Assembly: GCA_001771065.1 (NCBI GenBank)
Contig: MESQ01000017.1
Span: 32,046 to 96,045 of the forward strand
Source of the DNA: Burkholderiales bacterium RIFOXYD12_FULL_59_19
Lineage (GTDB): Bacteria > Pseudomonadota > Gammaproteobacteria > Burkholderiales > Burkholderiaceae_C
Direction of reading: 5' to 3'
DNA length: 64,000 nt
Part shown: piece by piece, positions 48,536-56,512 of the stretch
Layout: each line of letters starts with the position of its first letter
Position numbering within the stretch: position 1 is the stretch's first letter
Notes under the pieces: generated by a model
The model's database searches: none
The model's input: only the letters and a program-made list of their open reading frames with translations
Told to the model about the DNA's origin: nothing
Position numbers and translations under genes: made by a program

Positions 48536-49399
48536 TTAGGCCCGGATCATGTTCACGCTGGCGGCCAGCGCTTTGATCGGCTCAAACAGGGCGGCGTCGG
48601 GCTTGGCAAAACCGGTGAGATTCAGGGCGCGAAGCAGGCTCGCGCCTTGTTCATCCTTTGTCATGCTTTGCAGGGCTTCACCCAAGGCCCATAACGCCGG
48701 GTTGTTGTCGTTTCGCTTGGCCACCATCGGTGGAAAGGCATACCAGTCGGAGCGCCACAGCACGACAGTCTGTTCCACCGCTGCCATTTTTTGCAATTGC
48801 ATGGTCTCCCAGACATAGCCATCAATACAACCCGCTTGCGCCAGACCGGACGCCACGGCTTCTGCCACGTTGCGGTGACCGTGGGCAAAGAAAGACCGGC
48901 GTAAATCCCGGGGGGTCAAACCGACAGCGCGCAGTTGCGCTTGTGCCACCAGCCAGCCTGAATTGGACAGCGGGTCGGAGTACGCCAGTACCTGATTCCG
49001 GAGGTTACTCCAGCCGCTCAAAAGGCCTTGTTTGCCTTGCTGACCAATCAGATAGGACTGGTAAAACGGCCTGTTATTGAACAGCGGTGTCGCCAGAAGC
49101 TGCAGTCTGCTCTGATGCAGCACAAATGGGTAACCACAAATCCAGGCAGCATCGAGTTGGTCGGTCAATAGCAGGTCAAGAATGTTCTGATAGGACTCGC
49201 GCGCCACAAACACCACCGCCACCCCCATGCGCGAACCCAGATAGTCGCTCCAGCGTGTCAAAAATGCCGCCTGATCAGCCAGGATCACGGCCGTCAGGCC
49301 AATGCGCAACGGTGCAGCGCGCTGGCGATCTTGTGCCTGGGCACTGGTCTGTAGCAGGCTCCAGCTTACCCCGAATTCAAGCAATGTTCTGCGTTGCAT
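48536..49399 (-). CDS. Periplasmic PhnD-like substrate-binding protein (sensor component)
   Basis: 287 residues. The N-terminus (MQRRTLLEFGVSWSLLQTSAQA) is a signal sequence, with an RR pair, so Sec or Tat export. The mature part is a type 2 periplasmic binding fold of the PhnD family: PLRIGLTAVILADQAAFLTRW, then TDQLDAAWICGYPFVL (ligand-binding loop) and YSDPLSNSGWLVAQAQL. It lies 15 bp upstream of the kinase gene, and no ABC permease is nearby, so it probably senses an oxyanion for the kinase. This agrees with ArxX in arsenite-oxidase loci and the PhnD-like part of TtrS. Confidence 0.82.
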   Translation of the reverse strand: MQRRTLLEFGVSWSLLQTSAQAQDRQRAAPLRIGLTAVILADQAAFLTRWSDYLGSRMGVAVVFVARESYQNILDLLLTDQLDAAWICGYPFVLHQSRLQLLATPLFNNRPFYQSYLIGQQGKQGLLSGWSNLRNQVLAYSDPLSNSGWLVAQAQLRAVGLTPRDLRRSFFAHGHRNVAEAVASGLAQAGCIDGYVWETMQLQKMAAVEQTVVLWRSDWYAFPPMVAKRNDNNPALWALGEALQSMTKDEQGASLLRALNLTGFAKPDAALFEPIKALAASVNMIRA

Positions 49400-49438
49400 G
49401 GGTTCATTCTCTAATCAAAAATGTGATCGCTAGTAGAT

Positions 49439-49496
49439 AACGATTTCGTAACATTTTCACTTGGTAGAAACCCGTAAAACGTTACGTTTTCGTTAC
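49439..49496 (+). promoter_or_regulatory. Candidate upstream activating sites for the response regulator
   Basis: A perfect odd-centred palindrome, AAAACGT-T-ACGTTTT (49,476 to 49,490), is followed directly by CGTTAC, and a related imperfect palindrome, AACGATTTCGTAAC, lies at 49,439 to 49,452. The first is centred about 90 bp upstream of the -24 element, a usual distance for sigma-54 enhancer sites. The repeated CGTTAC/GTAACG words suggest a dimeric Fis-type regulator, most likely the product of 45,760. Confidence 0.55.
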
Positions 49497-49571
49497 GGTG
49501 GTGCGCTTTAAGTTCATTTTTTCATCGGCTTTCTCCAGTGAAAGCCTGTTTATCTGTTTGGTTTCAAGAGG

Positions 49572-49586
49572 TGGCACGTATGTTGC
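49572..49586 (+). promoter_or_regulatory. Sigma-54 (-24/-12) promoter of the molybdoenzyme operon
   Basis: TGGCACGTATGTTGC agrees with the consensus TGGCAC-N5-TTGC: GG (49,573 to 49,574) and GC (49,585 to 49,586) are separated by exactly ten bases. Transcription would begin near 49,598, leaving a leader of about 50 bases with a good ribosome-binding site (CAGGAGA) before the first ATG at 49,648. The neighbouring sigma-54 activator with its GAFTGS loop gives this independent support. Confidence 0.85.
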
Positions 49587-49647
49587 GCTATTTGACGTGG
49601 TTAACGTGTAGCCATTAAAAATCACATCCTCTTCAGGAGACAAACCG

Positions 49648-50355
49648 ATGAGTGAAACAAGCAACGTCTCGTCACAGGCAGCGGGCCAATCGCACAAGCG
49701 GCGATTTGCCATGGTGGTCGATATCCGTCGATGCATCGGCTGCATGGCGTGCCAGGTGGCCTGCAAGGCCGAATACGACACCCCCTTGGGTGTTAACCGG
49801 ACCTGGGTACCCTACAAGGTCACGGGTAAGTACCCCACGGTATCGCGCAAATTTTTGCCACGTTTGTGCAACCACTGCGAAGACCCGCCCTGTGTGCGCA
49901 ACTGCCCGGTGGGTGCCACCTTTGTTGTCGAAGACGGTGGTTTTGTGCTGCAACGCTACGAGCGTTGTATTGGCTGCCGCAGTTGCATGGCCGCCTGTCC
50001 CTACAACGCGCGCTTCATGCTGCCGTCGCACCGCACTTACACGCCCATCACCAATGTGGTGGACAAATGCACCTTCTGCTTCCACCGGGTCACGCAAAAC
50101 CTGGTGCCGGCCTGTGTACAGACCTGTATTGGCCGCTCCCGCGTGTTTGGCGACATCAACGACCCCAACAGCGAGGTCTCGTATCTGATTGCGACCAATC
50201 CAACGCAGGTGTTGCGTCCTGAACAAGGCACCAAACCGCACGTTTTTTATATTGGCGCCGATCGCAACCAAACCGAGTTTGGCCGCGATGGTTACAAACC
50301 CGTTGAGGTGATGGAGCAGGAACGTGCTGCTTTCAAACTTCATTTCAAACTTTAA
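49648..50355 (+). CDS. 4Fe-4S electron-transfer subunit of a molybdoenzyme (DmsB/PsrB/ArxB type)
   Basis: 235 residues with four ferredoxin-type Cys groups: CIGCMACQVACKAE, CNHCEDPPCVRNCP, CIGCRSCMAACP and CTFC...CVQTC. This is the standard four-cluster wiring of DMSO-reductase-family beta subunits. There is no export signal; it is expected to cross the membrane in complex with the Tat-signal-bearing catalytic subunit. It relays electrons between the catalytic site and the NrfD-type anchor. First gene after the sigma-54 promoter. Confidence 0.9.
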   Translation: MSETSNVSSQAAGQSHKRRFAMVVDIRRCIGCMACQVACKAEYDTPLGVNRTWVPYKVTGKYPTVSRKFLPRLCNHCEDPPCVRNCPVGATFVVEDGGFVLQRYERCIGCRSCMAACPYNARFMLPSHRTYTPITNVVDKCTFCFHRVTQNLVPACVQTCIGRSRVFGDINDPNSEVSYLIATNPTQVLRPEQGTKPHVFYIGADRNQTEFGRDGYKPVEVMEQERAAFKLHFKL

Positions 50356-50367
50356 GGAGTACACATC

Positions 50368-51228
50368 ATGGGTGAATATGTTTGGTTCCACGATGTGTCG
50401 TGGCATTCGGCTTACGCGATCTACTTCTTTGTTGTTGGCATTCTGGCGGGCTTGTCATTTTTGTCTTATGGCTCGTGGATCACGCCTGCGTTGCGGCCTT
50501 TACGCGAAAAAGCGGCCTACATCTCAGTGGTGTTGCTGGGCGTGGGCGGGGCGCTGCTGGTGGCAGACTTGTCGCAACCGCTGCGCTTTCTCAATACCCT
50601 CAATCCCATGTACATGCACTTCACCTCGCCTCTGGCTTGGGGTGCACTGAACATTGCGGCGTTTGGTATTTGCTCGGTGCTCTATATCTGGACCTTGTTC
50701 AAAAAAGAGGAGAAGTATGGCAAGTGGTTGGCGACGCTGACCGCCTTGCTGGCTTTGGGTCTGCCCATCTACACCGGTTATGACTTGTCGGTGCATCAGT
50801 CGCGGCCGGTCTGGAACACGCCGGTGATGCCGGTGTTGTTTGTGGCGCTGGCGGTTGCCTCGGGCTCGGCCGCAGGATCGCTGCTGGCGGGCAGCAATAT
50901 GGTGGCCCAAAAAGTCCTGCGCGAATACATGCTGTGGTCCACCGCAGCGGTGGGGGTGGTGTTGATCGGCGTGATGGGCACCACCAACTACGGTGGCGCT
51001 GCCGAAGAGCTGACGTTTGCCATTTTGACCACGGGCACCATGGGTTTGATCTTTGTCGGTTTTGGTATTTTGGGCGGCATCGCCTTGCCTGTCGGCCTGT
51101 TGCTGACCAGCACGGGGCAGCAACACCGGGGTATTTTGATGATCGCGGCAGCGCTGATTTTGCTTGGCAGTGCAGCTTTGCGTTACGGCATCTTGATGGC
51201 TCCCCAACAAATGCAAACCTTGTTTTGA
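50368..51228 (+). CDS. NrfD/PsrC-type membrane anchor subunit
   Basis: 286 residues with about eight transmembrane helices. It starts EYVWFHDVSWHSAYAIYFFVVG, and other segments read ADLSQPLRFLNTLNPMYMHFTSP and TGYDLSVHQSRPVWNTPVMPVL. These are the usual NrfD landmarks, where quinone is exchanged. No haem-binding His pair is expected in this family. It links the periplasmic FeS and catalytic subunits to the quinone pool. It follows the FeS subunit gene by 12 bp with an AAGGAG ribosome-binding site. Confidence 0.9.
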   Translation: MGEYVWFHDVSWHSAYAIYFFVVGILAGLSFLSYGSWITPALRPLREKAAYISVVLLGVGGALLVADLSQPLRFLNTLNPMYMHFTSPLAWGALNIAAFGICSVLYIWTLFKKEEKYGKWLATLTALLALGLPIYTGYDLSVHQSRPVWNTPVMPVLFVALAVASGSAAGSLLAGSNMVAQKVLREYMLWSTAAVGVVLIGVMGTTNYGGAAEELTFAILTTGTMGLIFVGFGILGGIALPVGLLLTSTGQQHRGILMIAAALILLGSAALRYGILMAPQQMQTLF

Positions 51229-51249
51229 CCCTATTCCAGGAAACAAATC

Positions 51250-53889
51250 ATGAAAATTCCTAAAGTCACACGACGCACATTTTTGGAAGTCAGCGCCAGC
51301 ACCGGGGCTGTGGCTGCGGCCGCCCCCCGCTTGCTGAACGCCATGGAAAACGACCTGGGTGGCAAAGACATTGGTCCGGTCACTGCGGTTGAACGGCGTG
51401 CCGTGCCAACCGGCTGTCATGTCTGCAACATTCAGGATGGCGCTATTGCCTACCTGGAAAACGACCGGGTGGTCAAGCTGGAGGGCAATCCGGAACATGT
51501 TTCTACGCGCGGACGCCTGTGCGCCAAGGGCAATTCGGGCATGTGGTACAGCTACGACCCGGATCGCATTTTGTACCCGCTCAAGCGCGTGGGTGCACGC
51601 GGTGAAGGTAAGTGGAAACGCATCACCTGGGACGAAGCCCTGACTGAGTTGGCTGGCAAGCTCGATGCCGCCATCAAGGAAGACCCCAACACCATCATGA
51701 TGAAGTATGGCCGCAACCGCACCGGTGGCACCATTGACCGCTTCATGCAAACCCTGGGTTCTGCCACGGTGGTGAACCACACCTCGGTGTGTGAATCCTC
51801 CAAAAAGGTGGGCATGGAGCCCACCTGGGGACCGGACATTGAGACGCCCGATTTTGCCAACGCCAAGTACGTGCTGAACTTTGGCTCCAACGTGCTGGAA
51901 GCTGCGTACTTCCATAATCCGCTGTCGCAGCGCGTGACCGAAGGCCGCATTGACAACCACATGAAAATTGTGACGTTCGATGTGCGCTTGTCCAACACCG
52001 CAGGTTTCTCTGATGAATGGATTCCGGTGCACCCGGCCACCGACGGCGCGGTTGCCCTGGCCATGGGCAATGTGATCCTGAGCGAAGACCTGCAGGACAG
52101 TGCATTCATCAACGAATGGACCAATGTGTCGGTCACTGAGTTGAAAGCGCACTACAAACAGTACACACCCGAGTGGGCCTCCAAAATCTCGGGGGTGCCG
52201 GCAGAAACCATTGAGCGCATTGCCCGTGAATTTGCCACCACCAAACCCGCCACGCTGTTCACCTACCGGGGTCCGGCCAAGCACTTGTACGGCTCTTACA
52301 ACGAAAAAGCCTGCATGATGTTGCCGATCATGACCGGAAATATCGAGAAAAAGGGAGGTTATTGCCTGCCGCGCGGCATGGGCTGGCCACAACCACAACC
52401 ACAGCCGGGCAAACCCGCCAAGCCATCGTATTTGTCGCATCCGCCAGATTACCCCTTGGCCGCGCACAAAGTCAGCCACCTGGTGCCGTTCTGGATTGCC
52501 GAGGGCAAGCAAAAAATCAACGTCTACTTCACGTACCAGGACAACCCGGTCTATACCAACCCGGGCTCCACCGAGGTCTGGGGCAAGCTGTTCAAGGATG
52601 AAAAGCTGATTCCGTACCTGGTGTCGATGAGCCCGTTCATGGGGGAAGAGACGGCGCTGGCAGATTTGATCCTGCCTGACTGTCCTTACCTGGAACGCTG
52701 GGAGCCTGAGTCCATGCCCAACTCGTTGTGGCCGTGGCTGGGCATTCGCCAGCCGGTGCACAAGTCGCTTGGTGAGTCGCGTGAAAACCGTGTCATGCTG
52801 CGTGACATCATCCACAAGCTCGACCCCGATGGCAAGCGCGGCATGAAGCAGTTCTGGAACTTCAAGGATGGCGAAGACTACATGCGTCACCACTTTGACA
52901 ATGTGCCAGGACTGAAAGAGGCTGGCGGCCTGAACTTTCTTAAAAAACACGGCGTCTGGCCTATTTATGGCACGCTCAATCCCAAAACCGGCAAGGTGTC
53001 GGACAAGACTGGTCGCGAAATTCAGGCCGAATATGGCTTGTACAAGAAAGAGCTCTCAGCGGCTGACATGGCGGGTGCTTCGGTTGATCAATCAGGCAAT
53101 ATCACCAAAGGTGGCAAGACCATTGGCCTGCAGCGTGACGGTAAAAACTATGTGGGGTTCCCCACTGGCAACCGCCTGATCAACGTGCGTGTTGATCAGT
53201 GGGCCGAGTATGGCTTTAATCCCATGCCCACCTTCAAGCGTATTCCATGGCACGAGACCATGAAGGAGGATGAGATGATCCTCTCCACCTTCAAGCTCAA
53301 TGTGATGAAGCAGTCACGCACGGCTGCAGTGAAATGGCTGGCCGAAATTGCGCACAGCAATCCGGCCTGGATGAATCCGGAAACTGCTGCCAGGATGGGG
53401 GTCAAAACCGGCGATCTGGTGCGGGTGGAAAGTGCGGTGGGTCACCTGGTCACCAAAGCCTATGTGACCGAGGGCATTCACCCCAAGGTAATCTCCATCT
53501 CCACCGGCTTTGGTCACTGGGAATACGGTCGCCTCGCGACTCTCAAGCTCAAGGACAAGAAGGCCGATTACAGCCATGGTGCAGATGACCCGGATCTGAA
53601 CAACGTCTGGTGGGACGACAAGGGGGTGCACCCCAACAAAATCATTCCGGTAGTGGCCGACCCGATCGGTGGCTCGCAAGGCTGGTACGACACGGTGGTG
53701 AAGGTCACCAAGGCCGGCCCGAATGACAAGTATGGTGACACCGAGGGCAGTTGGGAAAAACACGTGGCGGCCTTCAAGGAAACCATGCGCTACGCCTATA
53801 CCGGTGACTTGCACCGCAAGATGCACCCCGAGATGGCGGCTTGGGGCGGGCCTGAAAGCGTTAAGCATCAGGCCTCAGGCGGACATTAA
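51250..53889 (+). CDS. Molybdopterin oxidoreductase catalytic subunit, substrate unassigned (ArxA/PsrA/PhsA-like)
   Basis: 879 residues. A Tat signal (TRRTFLEVSASTGA) directs export to the periplasm. The expected N-terminal FeS motif is present but altered: Cys56, Cys59, Asp63, Cys91, so the third ligand Cys is replaced by Asp at otherwise exact spacing (C-x2-C-x3-D-x27-C). Cys181 (HTSVCESS) is the likely molybdenum ligand. Molybdopterin-binding blocks follow through the C-terminal domain (EIAHSNPAWMNPETAARMGVKTGDLVRV). Arsenite oxidation (Arx) is suggested by layout, but sulfur oxyanion chemistry is not excluded. Confidence 0.85.
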   Translation: MKIPKVTRRTFLEVSASTGAVAAAAPRLLNAMENDLGGKDIGPVTAVERRAVPTGCHVCNIQDGAIAYLENDRVVKLEGNPEHVSTRGRLCAKGNSGMWYSYDPDRILYPLKRVGARGEGKWKRITWDEALTELAGKLDAAIKEDPNTIMMKYGRNRTGGTIDRFMQTLGSATVVNHTSVCESSKKVGMEPTWGPDIETPDFANAKYVLNFGSNVLEAAYFHNPLSQRVTEGRIDNHMKIVTFDVRLSNTAGFSDEWIPVHPATDGAVALAMGNVILSEDLQDSAFINEWTNVSVTELKAHYKQYTPEWASKISGVPAETIERIAREFATTKPATLFTYRGPAKHLYGSYNEKACMMLPIMTGNIEKKGGYCLPRGMGWPQPQPQPGKPAKPSYLSHPPDYPLAAHKVSHLVPFWIAEGKQKINVYFTYQDNPVYTNPGSTEVWGKLFKDEKLIPYLVSMSPFMGEETALADLILPDCPYLERWEPESMPNSLWPWLGIRQPVHKSLGESRENRVMLRDIIHKLDPDGKRGMKQFWNFKDGEDYMRHHFDNVPGLKEAGGLNFLKKHGVWPIYGTLNPKTGKVSDKTGREIQAEYGLYKKELSAADMAGASVDQSGNITKGGKTIGLQRDGKNYVGFPTGNRLINVRVDQWAEYGFNPMPTFKRIPWHETMKEDEMILSTFKLNVMKQSRTAAVKWLAEIAHSNPAWMNPETAARMGVKTGDLVRVESAVGHLVTKAYVTEGIHPKVISISTGFGHWEYGRLATLKLKDKKADYSHGADDPDLNNVWWDDKGVHPNKIIPVVADPIGGSQGWYDTVVKVTKAGPNDKYGDTEGSWEKHVAAFKETMRYAYTGDLHRKMHPEMAAWGGPESVKHQASGGH

Positions 53890-53930
53890 GCGTGCGGCTG
53901 TGCGGCGGGCTTAAAAAACCTGCCGCACGC
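53890..53930 (+). other. Strong hairpin between catalytic subunit and chaperone genes
   Basis: GCGTGCGGC (53,890 to 53,898) pairs with GCCGCACGC (53,922 to 53,930), and an alternative inner stem can form between TGCGGCGGG and CCTGCCGCA. It follows the stop of the catalytic-subunit gene at once. It has no run of T after the stem, so full termination is doubtful. A partial terminator or RNA-stabilising 3' end could lower expression of the chaperone and accessory genes relative to the enzyme. Confidence 0.5.
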
Positions 53931-53993
53931 AGCACTTCATAGCCTTCGTCGATCCGTTATTTTTACGGCTCGGCATCATTGGAAAGCCCTCCC

Positions 53994-54857
53994 ATGCTCC
54001 ATGCGATTTTTGATTTTGATGAAGTGCTGGAAGCACCGGTTGATCCGGACCATCAGGCGCTTGATCTTCCAGTCTTAGCCCAGGAGTGCCGGGCCAGGGC
54101 CCGTATTTACTGGGTGCTGGCCGGGGTGTTTGTTGAAGAGCCTTCGGTTGAATTTTTGGCCAGCATGGGTCATGTTGACTGGTTGCAGTCGCTGCAGCAC
54201 GCTGGTATCAGCTTTGGCCCTGACTTTCTGGACACCGACCTGACCACCTTGGTAAATGTGCTGGCGTGTGAATACGCCACCTTATTTGCTTCATCCGGCG
54301 GCTTTCCGCCTGTGGAGTCGGTGCGCCTGACCGGGCGCTTCAAACAAGACCCGCATTACCAGGTCTCGGCCTTGTACAAGCGTCTTGGGTTCGAACAGGT
54401 CAAAGGCCGGTTTGAGGTGTTTTCTGATCAACTGGGTATGGAGTTGATGTTTGTGGCCGAATTGCTGGAGCGCTGTGCGCGAGCGCTTGATGATGATGAC
54501 TTGGTCGCTTACAAAAGAGGCGACAAGGAAATCAAACGCTTCTGGTCGCTGCATCTTGGGCGCTGGGTGCGTGGCTACAGCGGCTTGATCCAGCGCGCTG
54601 CCAACCACTCCTTCTACCGTGAAATGGCACGCTTTTTACATGGTTTTGCCACGGAAGAAATTGCCGCCATGGGCCTGAGCCGACTCGATGACCTGGATCA
54701 GGGTCAGTTGGTGGTGCCAAAATCTGAAATTACTCTGGAGTTCAATCCGGACGAGCCGGTCTGTGGTGAATGTCCTTCCGGCGCGACCGAGCGGCTGGCG
54801 GCATCTGCCACGGGGCGGGTGATTCCGATCAACGCCGTTCAGGACCTGGCTTTTTGA
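53994..54857 (+). CDS. TorD-family molybdoenzyme chaperone
   Basis: 287 residues from the ATG at 53,994 (a TTG at 53,979 is possible). Helical throughout, with the TorD/DmsD landmarks ARIYWVLAGVFVEEPSVEF at the start, CEYATLFASSGGFPPVESVRLTG in the middle (E-Y-x-x-L-F and P-x-E-S-x) and a C-terminal helix. Such chaperones bind the Tat signal of the apo-catalytic subunit and help insert the molybdenum cofactor before export. The C-terminal 30 residues have CGECPSGATER, unusual for the family and possibly metal-binding. Confidence 0.82.
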   Translation: MLHAIFDFDEVLEAPVDPDHQALDLPVLAQECRARARIYWVLAGVFVEEPSVEFLASMGHVDWLQSLQHAGISFGPDFLDTDLTTLVNVLACEYATLFASSGGFPPVESVRLTGRFKQDPHYQVSALYKRLGFEQVKGRFEVFSDQLGMELMFVAELLERCARALDDDDLVAYKRGDKEIKRFWSLHLGRWVRGYSGLIQRAANHSFYREMARFLHGFATEEIAAMGLSRLDDLDQGQLVVPKSEITLEFNPDEPVCGECPSGATERLAASATGRVIPINAVQDLAF

Positions 54858-54868
54858 GGATCTGACCC

Positions 54869-55318
54869 ATGTTGCTGGACTTGCATTCAAAACCCATTCT
54901 TCCGCCAGACCGTTCGGTGCTTTCGGAACTGGACTGGGGCGAAGTGGCAGCGCTGTGGAACGGCAACCAACTGGGACAGTTGCACGACTGGCTCAATGCG
55001 CGTTGGTCAAGGCTGATTCGCAACAGTCCGCTGGGCGCAAGAGACCCAGAGGCCGAGCTGCTGCAGGCCTTGGCGTTTGCCACCCTGGCACTGTTTTTTA
55101 CCCAAAACCAGAACCAATCCGGCGCACTGCTGTTGCTTGACGATGCCATGCTGGCGCTTGGCAAATACCGCCCGTCGTACATGGGGATCAGGATCGAGCC
55201 CATTTACGGCACTTTGCAGGACTTGCGACCGATGCTGGTCGGACTGGCACCCGATGCAGATTGCCCGATGGTCCCCTTTGTCTATCCAAAATTCGAGACC
55301 CTGCGGGCAGCACCATGA
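54869..55318 (+). CDS. Unassigned accessory protein of the molybdoenzyme operon
   Basis: 149 residues, soluble, without Cys apart from one near the C-terminus. Helical segments are ELDWGEVAALWNGNQLGQLHDWLN and LLQALAFATLALFFTQNQNQ. The C-terminal part, YMGIRIEPIYGTLQDLRPMLVG, looks ordered. I do not recognise it. Translation overlaps the next gene (ATGA), 11 bp after the chaperone. It may act in maturation of the enzyme, inferred from position only. Confidence 0.6.
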   Translation: MLLDLHSKPILPPDRSVLSELDWGEVAALWNGNQLGQLHDWLNARWSRLIRNSPLGARDPEAELLQALAFATLALFFTQNQNQSGALLLLDDAMLALGKYRPSYMGIRIEPIYGTLQDLRPMLVGLAPDADCPMVPFVYPKFETLRAAP

Positions 55319-56001
55319 GTGTGCAGTTTTGTTGCCTGGCGAAGAATTTCTCCGAGCTTAACCCGGTGGTGCCCAGCTTTGTATGTTGCACCCCACGCAT
55401 GGCCTCCATGCCAAATCAGGTGATGAAGGCCCAGGTGCTGCTGGCTGGCGAGTCTGAGCTGGTGGCCACCGCCTTGCTCAATGCCGGTGCCCGGAAAGTA
55501 TTTTTGGGTGAGATCGCCTTGTTTGACAGTACCGTCGTAACGCGCCTGGTGCATCAATTTGGCACCGAGCGTATTGGCTTGCAGGTGCCGGTGCAACGGC
55601 AGTCGGTCAGTTGGTCGTTTGAGACTGAATCCAATGAAGATTTTAATGTGGTCACCCCTTCGCTGTGTGACCCGGTGTGGGAGGTGCTTAAAGCCAATGG
55701 TGAAACTTCCGGCGTGCGTGCCGCTGGCTGGATCGATGCCATGTTGCACCACGGGGTGAGCACGGTACTGCTGCGTGCCGATATTTCTGACGACGCTGAT
55801 TTGAACCTGTGTGCCGGACTGGTCGAATCACTGGCGAACAGGCTTTGGGTGGCGCCGCTCAACGACCTTCATCCGCCGATTGCCGACTGGGTTGCCTTTG
55901 GGCAGGTCAGACAGTTGGCCTTGCCTGCGGCGTTGTACCATCGCCGTCATGCGCTGGTGCCGCGCGAGTTGGCTGCCGGCGGAACGGTTTTAACCGCTTG
56001 A
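55315..56001 (+). CDS. HisA-like paralogue (TIM-barrel fold, degenerate active site)
   Basis: 228 residues from the ATG at 55,315, which overlaps the preceding stop. Two regions match HisA (phosphoribosylformimino isomerase): ARKVFLGEIALFDSTVVTRLVHQFG and HHGVSTVLLRADISDDADLNL, plus the C-terminal RQLALPAALYHRRHAL. The catalytic Asp of the N-terminal strand in real HisA is not seen; the first 40 residues diverge and contain a CC pair. Histidine synthesis is therefore unlikely. It may bind a phosphate, sulfur or cofactor-like ligand in the molybdoenzyme pathway. Confidence 0.55.
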   Translation: MSVQFCCLAKNFSELNPVVPSFVCCTPRMASMPNQVMKAQVLLAGESELVATALLNAGARKVFLGEIALFDSTVVTRLVHQFGTERIGLQVPVQRQSVSWSFETESNEDFNVVTPSLCDPVWEVLKANGETSGVRAAGWIDAMLHHGVSTVLLRADISDDADLNLCAGLVESLANRLWVAPLNDLHPPIADWVAFGQVRQLALPAALYHRRHALVPRELAAGGTVLTA

Positions 56002-56008
56002 AAATGTC

Positions 56009-56500
56009 ATGATCAATGTAAAGTTTTATTTGCGTTGCCTGTTGTTGGCGCTATTGGCCTTGGCTGCTACCGCATCTTATGCAGAGGCCTCTTTGCGTGA
56101 TGAAGTGGACCTGATGGAGGCGCTTAAAAAGCAGCCTCCTTGCTGTGTGATTGATGCGCGCAGTGATGCCAATCAGGCTAAATTCCCCTTGGCAGATGCG
56201 CTCAAATACCGACCCGGTTTGCGCATCGTGCCGACGGCGTCCGTGGTGGTTGTGGCAGACGACAATCCAACTGCCCTGAATGTTGCCAATGCACTGGCCA
56301 AGCAGCACCCCGGTAAAAACATTTACGCCGTGCGCGGTGGTGTGACGGCCTGGGAATTCGTGCGCAAAGCCCTGGACAAAGTCACGGCGTCGAGCAGTGG
56401 TGCACCGCCCGCCGGGGTCAGTTTTGTGATTCCGCACAACACCTGCGAAACCGGTACGCCGTTACAGGTGTTGAGCGGCAGCACCAAGGCCAAGCCTTAG
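56009..56500 (+). CDS. Exported rhodanese-like protein without catalytic Cys
   Basis: 163 residues with a signal peptide (cleaved near residue 25, ASYAEAS). A rhodanese fold follows: CCVIDARSDANQAKFPLADAL, SVVVVADDN and GKNIYAVRGGVTAWEFV, the latter being the family's V-x-x-GG-x-x-AW ending. The loop that should carry the catalytic Cys reads ADDN, so sulfur transfer in the normal way is not possible. A pair of Cys precedes the first Asp and two Cys lie near the C-terminus. It probably acts as a binding or regulatory module in the periplasm. Confidence 0.65.
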   Translation: MINVKFYLRCLLLALLALAATASYAEASLRDEVDLMEALKKQPPCCVIDARSDANQAKFPLADALKYRPGLRIVPTASVVVVADDNPTALNVANALAKQHPGKNIYAVRGGVTAWEFVRKALDKVTASSSGAPPAGVSFVIPHNTCETGTPLQVLSGSTKAKP

Positions 56501-56512
56501 CACGGTTGTGTG

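Noticed and set aside
49482..49781. A 99-codon minus-strand frame over the sigma-54 promoter
   Set aside because: It overlaps the promoter and the start of the FeS-subunit gene, has no ribosome-binding site, and has no recognisable motif.
50524..52950. An 808-codon open frame on the minus strand
   Set aside because: It is antisense to the NrfD and catalytic genes and reads as low-complexity His/Gly/Gln-rich sequence without motifs, typical of a high-G+C shadow frame.
51250..53889. Naming the catalytic subunit arxA or arrA outright
   Set aside because: The layout suggests Arx, but subunit order and accessory genes differ, and the FeS motif has Asp at one position. Substrate specificity cannot be decided by eye.
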